In this document: piece after piece, positions 9,246-20,628 of the stretch
Layout of the letters: each line of letters starts with the position of its first letter
Position numbering within the stretch: the stretch's first letter is position 1
From: Elusimicrobiota bacterium
GTDB taxonomy: Bacteria > Elusimicrobiota > Elusimicrobia > UBA1565 > UBA9628
Direction: 5' to 3'
Length of the DNA: 64,000 nucleotides
NCBI GenBank assembly: GCA_023213235.1
Contig: CP096137.1
Coordinates: 2,001,047 to 2,065,046 of the forward strand
The notes under the pieces: model-generated
The model's database searches: none
Told to the model about the DNA's origin: nothing
The model's input: the letters and a program-made list of their open reading frames with translations, nothing else
Made by a program: the position numbers and the translations under genes

Positions 9246-9818
9246 TTACGGCGCGAACTTGATGCTCGCCAGCAGTTTCTCGAATTCGGGATGGTGCTTT
9301 TCAAACAGCGAAATGGGCGCCGAATATCTGATGGTGTACGAACGCGCCGGGCCGGTGACGTAGATCGTCTGTTCACGTGTCAATACAGGCGGCGGCGCCG
9401 GCGTCGTGCGTTGATGCACGATGGAGGCCAGAGCATTCAAAAAGATTGCGTCTTCCAGCAGTCCCTTCCGGCCATCAACGGTGACATCGCGAATCGGCTC
9501 TGATTTGGCGGGGTCTCCATCTCTCTTTGTTCTGAGCGCATGATTGCGATATCTTTCCAACTCATCTTTCGTTCTAGGCCGATCTTCGAGGATGGAAATG
9601 TGCGGCGATATTTCATTCTCCTCATCTGGGTGACCGAGAGACAGGAAGATGCCTTTAGTGGGATAAGCGTCCCGCATCCAGCCGGAAGCCGGCAGTTCGC
9701 AGCGGACTCCGCCATCAGACTGGAATGATCCGACGGCCGGCACGTGGGACTGGTTGATGCAGGCCCCCAGCAGCGACAGCGCGAGAATCAGAATTCGGTC
9801 TGATGCTCGGTCATCCAT
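9246..9818 (-). CDS. Predicted lipoprotein, unknown
   Basis: 190 residues from ATG 9818 (MDDRASDRILILALSLLGAC), with a lipobox LGAC near residue 20. The mature chain contains paired aromatic/charged stretches (GIFLSLGHPDEENEISPHISI, YTIRYSAPISLFEKHHPEFEKLL) that resemble a small photosystem-assembly-like (PsbP/DUF1795) fold, but I cannot assign a family. Base composition is less GC-rich than the flanks. It overlaps the upstream gene's end by 31 bp and is probably cotranscribed with it. Confidence 0.6.
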   Translation of the reverse strand: MDDRASDRILILALSLLGACINQSHVPAVGSFQSDGGVRCELPASGWMRDAYPTKGIFLSLGHPDEENEISPHISILEDRPRTKDELERYRNHALRTKRDGDPAKSEPIRDVTVDGRKGLLEDAIFLNALASIVHQRTTPAPPPVLTREQTIYVTGPARSYTIRYSAPISLFEKHHPEFEKLLASIKFAP

Positions 9819-11066
9819 TTTATTTGCCACAGAGACTCCTTGCCGTGCTGATAGCGAGTGGATTCGATTGTCTCTCGCTCGGTGAGATTCCACCATTTGG
9901 TCTTTTGATAATCCAGAGTTTCAAAAGTTCTCAGGAAATCGGCATCGACGCCAATGAGCAAACCCCGGAGTGGGGGACGAAGCACTCGAGGCACCGAGGA
10001 AACTGCGACATTCATGCGCCCCACTTTGGCGTCACCGTATTGAGTCTGAAGATCCTCGTAGAACGCCCCAAGTTTCAGAGCTTTCGCCTGCTTAGCCCAT
10101 CGGTCGTAGTTCGCATCGATCGGATGTGTCAATGGCAAACGCGCTTCTCCGGCTTGGATCATTTCATGATAGATCACACGCTCCGCGAAGTTGGCGTCCT
10201 GCTCCGTCTCGATACTTTGAACCATGCCGTCGCGTATGGCTTGTCTCGCGTGGTACGCCTCGTGGCCTATCGACGCGGCAACGGCGAGGGAGGGCGGGCC
10301 GAGATATCCTTAGGAACGAGAATGGCATTCCGATCTTTGTCAGAAGCCGCTCCCATATCCGAAGGCAGGTCGGTCAATTCGAACTTCACGCCTTCCCCGA
10401 GCGCGTATTGAAGGACTTCGTTGCCCAACTTGCTCTTTTGGAGCAACTGCCGCGCGGCCGCCGTCTCAATCCACGCCGGGTCCGGCGTTCCAGAGAGTCC
10501 GCTCGGCACGCCTGCAGCACGACGGGGTTGCGGGCTAAAAACGATCGTCGGTTCTGCAGAAGAAACTTCCGTCTTGGCGGGGGACGGCATCTGCGCGGAC
10601 GACTGCACGGCGGCACCGCGCCCTTTCGTGAGGTGCCACAGCGCCGTGGCCTGCTCGCGCTGCAGCGGAGTCGCTTCCGGCGAATCCATGATCGTCCGAA
10701 CGGACGCCGCCGCCTGCGCATAGTCGCGGTCTTCGTATGCGGCTCGCCCGAGCGTTAATCGCAGGTCCTTGTCTTCGGGAGAATCCTTCAGGCGTTGGTT
10801 GAGGAATGCGACTGACTCGCGCGCTTCGTCGGGGCCGAGCCGCGAGAGGATTCGGGCGTATAGCGAGTCGTCCCCGGGCTCCGGCGTTCGCGCCCGCTCC
10901 AACCGCACACGGAACTCCTTTTGAATTCGCCGTACTCCTTCGTCGTCTTATCGACTTTCTCGCCGCTCAGCTTGGCTTCGAGCTCCGTCTCCAGCTCGGT
11001 CAAGGCGGGATTTCTCGCCGCCGCGCCGAGGGATAGAAAGAGCAACGCCAAGGCGAGGGGCCTCAC
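9788..11066 (-). CDS. Exported protein with putative HEAYH metallopeptidase domain, frameshifted
   Basis: GTG 11066 starts a signal peptide (LALALLFLSLGAAA). One A is missing in the A run near 10920-10923 and one C near 10294; repairing both gives a single protein of about 425 residues. Residues about 60-140 look helical and TPR-like (LGRAAYEDRDYAQAAASV), followed by a Pro/Ser-rich linker. The C-terminal domain then reads SIGHEAYHARQAIRDG and, a few residues later, ETEQDA. HExxH with a downstream acidic residue is the zincin metal site (His codons at 10250-10264). Substrate unknown; not matched to a named family. Divergent from the OB-fold gene, with a consensus promoter. Confidence 0.55.
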
Positions 11067-11072
11067 CTTCGC

Positions 11073-11101
11073 AGTGTAGGCCCGCGGCGCTCGTTTTTCA
11101 A
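11073..11101 (-). promoter_or_regulatory. Promoter TTGAAA-N17-TACACT, leaderless
   Basis: -35 TTGAAA at 11096-11101 and -10 TACACT at 11073-11078 are separated by 17 nt. The -10 ends 6 nt before GTG 11066, leaving no room for a Shine-Dalgarno sequence. Confidence 0.65.
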
Positions 11102-11105
11102 GGTC

Positions 11106-11134
11106 TTGTCATCTTTGGGCTCCGGACCTATACT
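11106..11134 (+). promoter_or_regulatory. Promoter TTGTCA-N17-TATACT, leaderless
   Basis: -35 TTGTCA at 11106-11111 and -10 TATACT at 11129-11134 with the ideal 17-nt spacer; the -10 ends 6 nt before ATG 11141. This divergent pair of promoters is the clearest in the window. Confidence 0.7.
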
Positions 11135-11140
11135 GCGGTC

Positions 11141-11593
11141 ATGCGCGCCCTAGCGCTCCTGCTGCTGGCCCTGCCCGCGTCCGCCGAAACGATCACGGCG
11201 GCGGGGGACCTGATCAAGGACCGGGAGACCTGGGACGGGCACAGCGCCTGCGCGGCCGGGAGGGTCGTCGAGCTCGACGAACGGTTCGGGCGCGTGACCG
11301 GCAAGCATCTCTTCCGCGCGAAGATCGACGACGGCACCGGCGTCGTTCAGGTCTTCGCCTTCGGGCACTTCCCGAAACTCGCCCCGGGCGAGAGAATCGA
11401 GGCCTGCGGCCGCTTCAACAAGGCCAAGCTCCACAAGAACGGCGTGACCTACGAGAATGAGATCGAGGCGGTCGTGGTGTTGCGCGGCGCCGGCGTGGGC
11501 GCGGGACTCGTCGACATCATCGGGGACCGCGTCGTGCCGCGCGCGAGGGGTAAGGCCTCCGCGCAATCCGCGGTTCCTCCGGCGCCCAAGTAG
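11141..11593 (+). CDS. Exported OB-fold protein
   Basis: 150 residues with a signal peptide (MRALALLLLALPASA). The mature part has the strand pattern of an OB-fold of the tRNA-anticodon/nucleic-acid-binding type: AAGRVVELDER, FRAKIDDGTGVVQVFAFG, and GERIEACGRFNKAKLH. Periplasmic OB-folds (BOF-like) need not bind nucleic acid. The C-terminus is Ala/Pro rich. Monocistronic, behind a strong leaderless promoter. Confidence 0.6.
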   Translation: MRALALLLLALPASAETITAAGDLIKDRETWDGHSACAAGRVVELDERFGRVTGKHLFRAKIDDGTGVVQVFAFGHFPKLAPGERIEACGRFNKAKLHKNGVTYENEIEAVVVLRGAGVGAGLVDIIGDRVVPRARGKASAQSAVPPAPK

Positions 11594-11618
11594 GGGGAGA
11601 TGTCATCCGCGGAGCCCT

Positions 11619-11697
11619 CTGCTCTTTAAAGCGCAGCGAGCGGACAATAACCGAGTTGAATCGTCCCGATCAACCTCGATTGCGCTTTAAAGAGCAG
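11619..11697. repeat. 17-bp perfect inverted repeat around a 45-nt centre
   Basis: Arms 11619-11635 and 11681-11697 are exact reverse complements (CTGCTCTTTAAAGCGCA on the left). They sit between two convergent genes. The AT-rich arms contrast with the surrounding sequence. A bidirectional terminator is possible, but there is no T run after either arm. The layout could equally be a tiny MITE-like remnant. Confidence 0.6.
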
Positions 11698-11731
11698 AAG
11701 GCGGAACGGACTCTTTCCCGCGGGGCCCGGC

Positions 11732-11905
11732 CTACTTCGCGGCGGGCTTGGCGGCCGGGGTCGAGCAGCAGGAGTCCGTCTTCATGACGGGGCACATCTC
11801 GGAGTCGCAGTTGACCTTGTGGACGCCGTAGAAGGCCAAGCCGATGAGGACGACCGCGCCGAGGCGGCCGATGTAGTTGCCGTCGGAAAGGAACTCGCTC
11901 TTCAT
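11732..11905 (-). CDS. Small single-pass membrane protein with cysteine-rich tail
   Basis: 57 residues; the ATG overlaps the ribF stop (ATGA). One hydrophobic helix (IGRLGAVVLIGLAFYGVHKV, about residues 12-31) is followed by a short tail with four Cys (CDSEMCP, SCCS) and Ala/Pro/Lys repeats. The Cys spacing suggests metal binding or disulphides. It also has its own TACAAT hexamer inside ribF, 6 nt before the ATG. Family unknown to me. Confidence 0.6.
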   Translation of the reverse strand: MKSEFLSDGNYIGRLGAVVLIGLAFYGVHKVNCDSEMCPVMKTDSCCSTPAAKPAAK

Positions 11906-12255
11906 GGCTTCATTGTAGCAAGAACGTCGCGGTGGATTTGAGCCTTCAGCGCCGCCGGGGACGCGAACTTTTTCTCGGCGCGGATCCTCGAACGGAACTC
12001 GAGCGTGAGCGTGCGGCCGTAGAGGTTTCCCTTGAAGCCGGGAATATGGACCTCGACGACGAGCTTGAGTCCGCCGACCGTGGGCCGCACGCCGACGTTG
12101 CAGGCGCCGACCCGCTCGCCGACGGTCGTGCCGCGGACCAGCACCTTCCACACGCCGCGAGGCGCCTTGCCGCGCGTCTTGACGTTCGCGGTGGGAAAGC
12201 CGAGCGTGCGGCCCATCCCGTCGCCGCGCACGACGCGGCCGCGGATCGTCGTCAC
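11902..12255 (-). CDS. ribF: Stand-alone riboflavin kinase domain
   Basis: 117 residues covering only the flavokinase domain: GRVVRGDGMGRTLGFPTANV (ATP/flavin-binding loop with the PTAN motif) and ACNVGVRPTVGG, then a VEVHIPGF-x-x-x-LYG strand pair. It should phosphorylate riboflavin to FMN. Bacterial RibF is normally about 310 residues with an N-terminal FAD synthetase domain. That domain is absent here, with truB ending immediately upstream (4-bp overlap), so this is not a truncation at a window edge. FAD synthesis must be encoded elsewhere. Position behind truB is the conserved one. Confidence 0.85.
   Translation of the reverse strand: MTTIRGRVVRGDGMGRTLGFPTANVKTRGKAPRGVWKVLVRGTTVGERVGACNVGVRPTVGGLKLVVEVHIPGFKGNLYGRTLTLEFRSRIRAEKKFASPAALKAQIHRDVLATMKP
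11912..11917 (-). promoter_or_regulatory. -10 TACAAT inside the ribF end
   Basis: TACAAT preceded by TTGC ends 6 nt before ATG 11905 and lies within the last codons of ribF, a possible internal leaderless promoter for the small membrane protein. Confidence 0.4.
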
Positions 12256-12974
12256 TTCAGCGCGGCCTCGAGCGCGGGGATGGACTCGGCCAGCGCGACG
12301 GCGAGTTCGCCCGGGGGCAGCTTGCGCCAGTCCTCGAGCGGGCGGCCCTGGGCCATCGTGAACGGGCCCACGGACTCGCGGCGCAGGGCGGAGACGGTGC
12401 CGCCGACGCCGAGGCGCTCGCCGAGCAGTTCGGCCATCGTGCGCACGTAGGTTCCGCTCGAGCAGGTCAGGCGGTAGGAGAGCTCCGGCGGCTCCCAGCC
12501 GAGCACGTCCCAGGAGCGGACCGTCGTCTTGCGCGGCTTGACCGGGATCGCCTCGCCGGCGCGCGCGTATTCATACAGCTTGCGGCCCTCGTGCTTGACC
12601 GCGGAGTAGGCCGGAGCGGGGGCTTCGATCTCCCCGACGAGGCCGGCGACGGCCTTCTCGATCGCCGGCCGCGCCAGGGCGCCGAGAGGCTTTTCCTCGA
12701 CGACCTTGCCCGTGATGTCGCCCGTGTCGGTGCGCACGCCGAGGCGGATCGTGCCGGAGTAGGCCTTGTCGAAGCCCTGGAGACGCTCCTGCAGGCGCGT
12801 GCAGGGGCCGACGAGAATCGTCAGCAGGCCGGTGGCCAGCGGATCCAACGTGCCGGCATGTCCGACCTTGGTGCCGCGGGGGAACAGCTTGCGCAGGACG
12901 GCGACGCAGTCGTGGGAGGTCCAGCCGGTCGGCTTGTCGACGAGCAGCATGCCCGCCGGGGCCGCGAGGCTCAC
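12252..12974 (-). CDS. truB: tRNA pseudouridine-55 synthase
   Basis: 240 residues from GTG 12974, overlapping the rbfA stop (GTGA). Motifs: LLVDKPTGWTSHDCV, GHAGTLDPLATGLL with the catalytic Asp, YSAVKHEGRKLYEYAR, and SCSSGTYVRTMAELLG-type substrate loop. It isomerises U55 to pseudouridine in the T arm of tRNAs. Slightly short because the C-terminal PUA region is reduced. Part of the rimP-nusA-infB-rbfA-truB-ribF operon. Confidence 0.92.
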   Translation of the reverse strand: MSLAAPAGMLLVDKPTGWTSHDCVAVLRKLFPRGTKVGHAGTLDPLATGLLTILVGPCTRLQERLQGFDKAYSGTIRLGVRTDTGDITGKVVEEKPLGALARPAIEKAVAGLVGEIEAPAPAYSAVKHEGRKLYEYARAGEAIPVKPRKTTVRSWDVLGWEPPELSYRLTCSSGTYVRTMAELLGERLGVGGTVSALRRESVGPFTMAQGRPLEDWRKLPPGELAVALAESIPALEAALK

Positions 12975-13321
12975 TGGTTCTTTTCGCGCTCGAGCTTGTT
13001 GAGCAGCTCGTCGATGCGCGACGCCTTCTTCGGCGTCTGGTCGTAGGTGAAGATGATGTTGGGGATCGTCTTGACCGTGACTTTCTTCTTGATGAGCTCG
13101 CGCAGGTACGGAGCGGCGCGCTCGAGCGCCTGGGCGGTGCGCTCGCGCTCGGAGTCGGTGCCGAGGACCGAGTAGTAGGCCTTCACGGTCTTGCGGTCGG
13201 CGGCGAGCTCGGTGTCGGTGATCGTGATGAACCCGGAGAGGCCCGGGTCCTTGATCTCGCGGAGCAAGGTGCTGATGAGCTCCTTGTAGAGCTCCTTCAG
13301 CCGGTCGTTGCGGTTGTACAC
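12971..13321 (-). CDS. rbfA: Ribosome-binding factor A
   Basis: 116 residues. The N-terminus RNDRLKELYKELISTLLREIKDPGL and the following ITDTELAADRKTVKAYYSVLG strand match the KH-like RbfA fold. It assists 30S maturation and 16S rRNA 5' end processing. The start lies 3 bp after the infB stop and the gene is followed by truB in overlap, the usual order. Confidence 0.93.
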   Translation of the reverse strand: MYNRNDRLKELYKELISTLLREIKDPGLSGFITITDTELAADRKTVKAYYSVLGTDSERERTAQALERAAPYLRELIKKKVTVKTIPNIIFTYDQTPKKASRIDELLNKLEREKNQ

Positions 13322-13324
13322 GGA

Positions 13325-15883
<2,559 letters not shown>

Positions 15884-15905
15884 TTTTCCTTTGTCCCGAA
15901 TGCTC

Positions 15906-15911
15906 ATTATA
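15906..15911 (-). promoter_or_regulatory. TATAAT before infB
   Basis: A perfect TATAAT preceded by TTGC lies 22 nt upstream of infB, directly after a terminator-like hairpin. Transcription from it would give a short leader with the AAAGGA ribosome-binding site. Confidence 0.5.
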
Positions 15912-15920
15912 GCAAAAGAG

Positions 15921-15950
15921 AGGGGCCGGACCCATTCGGGCCCGGCCCCT
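15921..15950 (-). terminator. Hairpin between nusA and infB, intrinsic-terminator-like
   Basis: A 13-bp stem with one mismatch (15921-15933 with 15938-15950), a 4-nt loop and, on the minus strand, TCTCTTTT after the stem. It splits the conserved nusA-infB operon; a TATAAT follows at once. It may attenuate read-through. Confidence 0.6.
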
Positions 15951-15965
15951 TCGTCGTTGAACGGC

Positions 15966-17217
<1,252 letters not shown>

Positions 17218-17221
17218 AAAG

Positions 17222-17698
17222 TTATTCGTCCTCCCCGAAGTCCGCGGCCGCGGAGTCGTCGAGCCGGAGCTCGTCGATGTTCGCGCGATCGAACGACTTG
17301 AGGTTCTTTTCCACGAGAACCCCGACCTTCCCGTCCTTGAGTCCCGCCAGCACGCCGCTGAACTTGCGCTGGCCGTTCTCGGCGGCGAGCTTGAGGCGCA
17401 GCTTCACGGGCTTGCCCGTGAAGCGTTCGAAATCCTTGTCCTTCTTGATGACGCGGTCGAGGCCGGGCGACGACACCTCGAGCACGTACGACTTCGAGAT
17501 CTTGTCGCCGTCGTCGAGCGTCGCGCTCACGCGGTCCGAGAAGTACGCGCAGTCGTCGAGCGTGATTCCCGCCGGCTTGTCCAGGAACAGCCGCAGGACC
17601 CACGAGGGGCCTTCCTTGCGCCACTGCAGGTCGACGAGTTCGCCGCCTTCCTGCTCGATGACGGGCGTCAACAGCGCTTCGATTTCCTTGGCATCCAT
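17222..17698 (-). CDS. rimP: Ribosome maturation factor RimP
   Basis: 158 residues from ATG 17698; an upstream TTG at 17713 would add five residues but is less likely. RimP markers: LTPVIEQEGGELVDLQWRKEG, DDCAYFSDRVSATLD, and YVLEVSSPGLDRVI (the conserved SPG loop), then FTGKPVKLRLK. It assists late 30S assembly. First gene of the rimP-nusA-infB operon; the acidic C-terminus (FGEDE) is family-typical. Confidence 0.9.
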   Translation of the reverse strand: MDAKEIEALLTPVIEQEGGELVDLQWRKEGPSWVLRLFLDKPAGITLDDCAYFSDRVSATLDDGDKISKSYVLEVSSPGLDRVIKKDKDFERFTGKPVKLRLKLAAENGQRKFSGVLAGLKDGKVGVLVEKNLKSFDRANIDELRLDDSAAADFGEDE

Positions 17699-17755
17699 AG
17701 GTTTTTTGACCAATAAAAAGAGCGGCCCGTACGGCGGCCACTCCTTAAGAAAGCG

Positions 17756-17780
17756 CGCCCACCGAAAAGTCCGGTGGGCG
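17756..17780 (-). terminator. Intrinsic terminator after proS
   Basis: A perfect 9-bp GC-rich stem (17756-17764 with 17772-17780) with a 7-nt loop, followed on the minus strand by CGCGCTTTCTT. It lies 22 bp after the proS stop, and a second, weaker GC hairpin with a CTCTTTTT tail sits at about 17711-17740, before rimP. Together they separate the cdsA-proS and rimP operons. Confidence 0.65.
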
Positions 17781-17801
17781 AACGAATCTAGTTTAGCAAG
17801 A

Positions 17802-19531
17802 TTACCGGACGGCCGTCAAGCCCTCCAGAGTCTCGGCCATGCGCTCGGCCGCGTCCTCGAGCTTCCACCGCGACGAATCGGGCGAGCCGCGCTTCTGTAC
17901 TCCACCTCGCCGCTCTCGAGCGTGCGCTTCGAGATCACGAGGCGGTGCGGGATGCCGATGAGGTCCATGTCCTTGAACTTCACGCCGGGCTTGCCGTCCC
18001 GGTCGTCCTCCAGAACCTCGATGCCTTTCGACTCGAGCGCCTTCACGAGCGCGTCGGTTCCGGGCCGGACCTTCGCGTCGTCCGCCTCGTCGAGGACGAC
18101 GACGGCGACGTGGAAGGGGGCGATCTCGGAGGGCCAGACGATGCCGTCCTTGTCGTGGCCCTGCTCGATGGCCGCCGCGACGACGCGCGTGACGCCGATG
18201 CCGTAGCAGCCCATCACCATGACCTGGGGCTTCTGCGCACGGTCGAGGTACTCGGCCTTCATCGACTTCGAGTACTTCGTGCCGAGCTTGAAGGTGTGGC
18301 CGACCTCGATGCCCTTGAAGAACTCGGTCTTGCCGCCGCACGAGGGGCAGGCGTCCTCGAGCGTGGCCGAGCGCAGGTCGAAGAAGCCCTTGATGTCGGG
18401 CAGCTCGCGCGCGATGTTGAAGTTGTCGGTGTGCAGCCCGTCCTTGTTGGCGCCCGACACGCCGTTCAGGACGGCCCTGGTCGCGAAGTCGCAGTAGATC
18501 GCCACGCCGGGATGGCCCTGCGGGCCGCCGAAGCCGACCTTGCAGCCCATGACGGTCTCGTACTGGGCGGGCGAGGCGCGGAAGAGGTTCGGCGCGCCGA
18601 CGGCCGCGGCGAGCTTGGCCTCGTGCAGCTCGTGGTCGCCGCGCATGAGCGCGATGACCGGGGTCTTGCCGTCGATCATGTAGAGCTGGGTCTTGAGGAA
18701 CTCGGTGACCGGGCGCTTGACGAGCGCGGCCACGTCGGCGACGGTGGTCTTGCCCTGCGTGTCGAACTCGGAGAGCGGCTTGAACGCCGCGGCATCCGGC
18801 GCCTTGAACGCGTCCTTGATCTCGGAGCGCTCGATGTTGGCGCCGTACTCGCACTTCGTGCAGGAGACGATCGTCTCCTCGCCGGTCTCGGCGAGCACCA
18901 TGAACTCGTGGGAGAAGGAGCCGCCGATCGCGCCGGCCTGGGCCAGCACCGGCTTGAACTTCAGGCCGCAACGCTGGAAGACGCGCCGGTAGGCTTCATA
19001 AATCGTCTTGTAGTACGACGACGCGTCCGCCTCGTCGGCGTGGAAGGAGTAGGCGTCCTTCATGACGAACTCGCGGCCGCGCATGACGCCGAAGCGGGGG
19101 CGGACCTCGTCGCGGAACTTGCGCCCGATCTGATAGAGCATCACCGGCAGCTGGCGCCAGGAGCGCACGTCGCGACGCACGAGGTCGGTGACGACCTCCT
19201 CGGCCGTCGGGGCGAAGCAGAACTCCGCGTCCTTGCGGTCCTTGAGGCGCAGGAGCTCCTTGCCGTAGACGGGCCAGCGGCCGGTCTCCTCCCACAGGCT
19301 CTTCGGCTGGATGACCGGGAGGTCGACTTCCATGCCGCCGATGCCGTCCATCTCGGAGCGGATGATGCGCTCCACCTTGCGCAGCACGCGCAGGCCGAAC
19401 GGCATCCAGTCGTAGATGCCGGAGGCGACCTTGCGGATCATGCCCGCGCGCTGCATGAGCTGGGCCGACACGTTGTCGGCGTCCGACGGCGACTCGCGCA
19501 GCGTCGGCAGCAGGTATTTCGAGAGCTTCAT
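17802..19531 (-). CDS. proS: Prolyl-tRNA synthetase, frameshift near the 3' end
   Basis: About 577 residues from ATG 19531, which overlaps the rseP stop (ATGA). Class II core motifs: MRKVASGIYDWMPFGLRVLRK-type motif 1, FRDEVRPRFGVMRGREFVMKDAYSF (motif 2) and GCYGIGVTRVVAAAIEQ (motif 3). Residues about 210-390 hold the INS editing domain of the bacterial-type enzyme, which clears Ala-tRNA(Pro). A base is missing near 17895 (Lys codon run). The true C-terminus continues KRGSPDSSRWKLEDAAERMAETLEGLTAVR, split here by the shift. Essential; last gene of cdsA-dxr-rseP-proS. Confidence 0.92.
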
Positions 19532-20628
19532 TTCTTCTCGGCCTGCTGGGCTTTGGCGGCGCGGTCGGACTTGATGCGCAGGATGTCGTTGTACGTCGCG
19601 AAGACGAGCAACGACAGAAGGAACGCGATGCCCACCGTGTTGGCCTTCTCCATCGCCTCGTTGCTGGCGCGGCGGCCGCGGATGCCCTCCCACCAGTAGA
19701 ACGCGGCGTGTCCGCCGTCGAGCAGGGGCAGGGGCAGCAGGTTGAAGAAGCCGATCGCCACCGAGATGAAGCCGATCAGGAACACGAACTCCTCCCAGCC
19801 CGCGCGCGAGGCGCGCGAGACCATCTGGAAGATCCCGACGGGGCCGGCGAGGTCGGGCCGCTCGCGCTTCCAGAGCTTGCCCGCGATCGTCGTCACCGTC
19901 TGCTTGCTCTGCTGCCAGCACAGGCGCAGGGCCTCGCCGCCCGCGGCGAGCGGGCCGACGGGCTTGTACTCGGCCTGCGGCATGATGCCGATGACGCCGC
20001 GCTCGCCGGAGTCGTCCTTCTTCGGCGTGACCTTGATCTGCAGGGGCTTGTCGGCGCGCACGACGGAGAGCGTGATCTCCTTTTCCGCGGAGCGATGGAT
20101 CGAGGACGCGAGGTCCTCCCAGCCGGTCAGCGCGCGTCCGTCGAAGGCGGTGATCTTGTCGCCGATCTCGACGCCGGCCTTGTCGGCGGGGAAGCCGACC
20201 ATCATGTTGCCGATGATCGGCTCCTTCGAGGCCTCCGGCATCCCTTTGTACCAGATCAGGCCGGAGTACAGCGCGAAGGCGAGCAGGTAGTTCATCGCGG
20301 GGCCCGCGTAGACGATCAGCAGGCGGCGGTTCCATTTCTGGCCGAAGTATTCGTCGGCCTTGGGGGTCGTCGGGTTCTCCTGGGTCGCGGGATCCTCGCC
20401 GGCCGGCTTGACGAAGCCGCCGAAGGGAATCGCGCAGAGCGAGAAGCGCGTGCCGCGGCGGTCGGTGAAGCCGATGAGTTCGGCGCCGAACCCGAAGGCG
20501 AACTTCTCGACGCGCACGCCGAGGCGGCGGCACATGAAGAAGTGCCCCGCTTCGTGCAGGACGATGACGAGGCCGAGCGCGAACGCGTTGGCCAGAACGG
20601 TGTGCAGGATCGACAGGACTTGGGTCAT
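19528..20628 (-). CDS. rseP: RIP metalloprotease, RseP/site-2 protease
   Basis: 366 residues from ATG 20628 (MTQVLSILHTVL). Intramembrane zinc site HEAGHFFMCRRLGV (HExxH, residues about 22-26) and the C-terminal NLLPLPLLDGGH (third zinc ligand) are intact. One or two PDZ regions lie between (VGFPADKAGVEIGDKI, then a second degenerate one). Three to four membrane helices. It cleaves anti-sigma factors and signal-peptide remnants within the inner membrane. Starts 4 bp overlapping the dxr end, the classical dxr-rseP-proS order. Confidence 0.92.
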   Translation of the reverse strand: MTQVLSILHTVLANAFALGLVIVLHEAGHFFMCRRLGVRVEKFAFGFGAELIGFTDRRGTRFSLCAIPFGGFVKPAGEDPATQENPTTPKADEYFGQKWNRRLLIVYAGPAMNYLLAFALYSGLIWYKGMPEASKEPIIGNMMVGFPADKAGVEIGDKITAFDGRALTGWEDLASSIHRSAEKEITLSVVRADKPLQIKVTPKKDDSGERGVIGIMPQAEYKPVGPLAAGGEALRLCWQQSKQTVTTIAGKLWKRERPDLAGPVGIFQMVSRASRAGWEEFVFLIGFISVAIGFFNLLPLPLLDGGHAAFYWWEGIRGRRASNEAMEKANTVGIAFLLSLLVFATYNDILRIKSDRAAKAQQAEKK

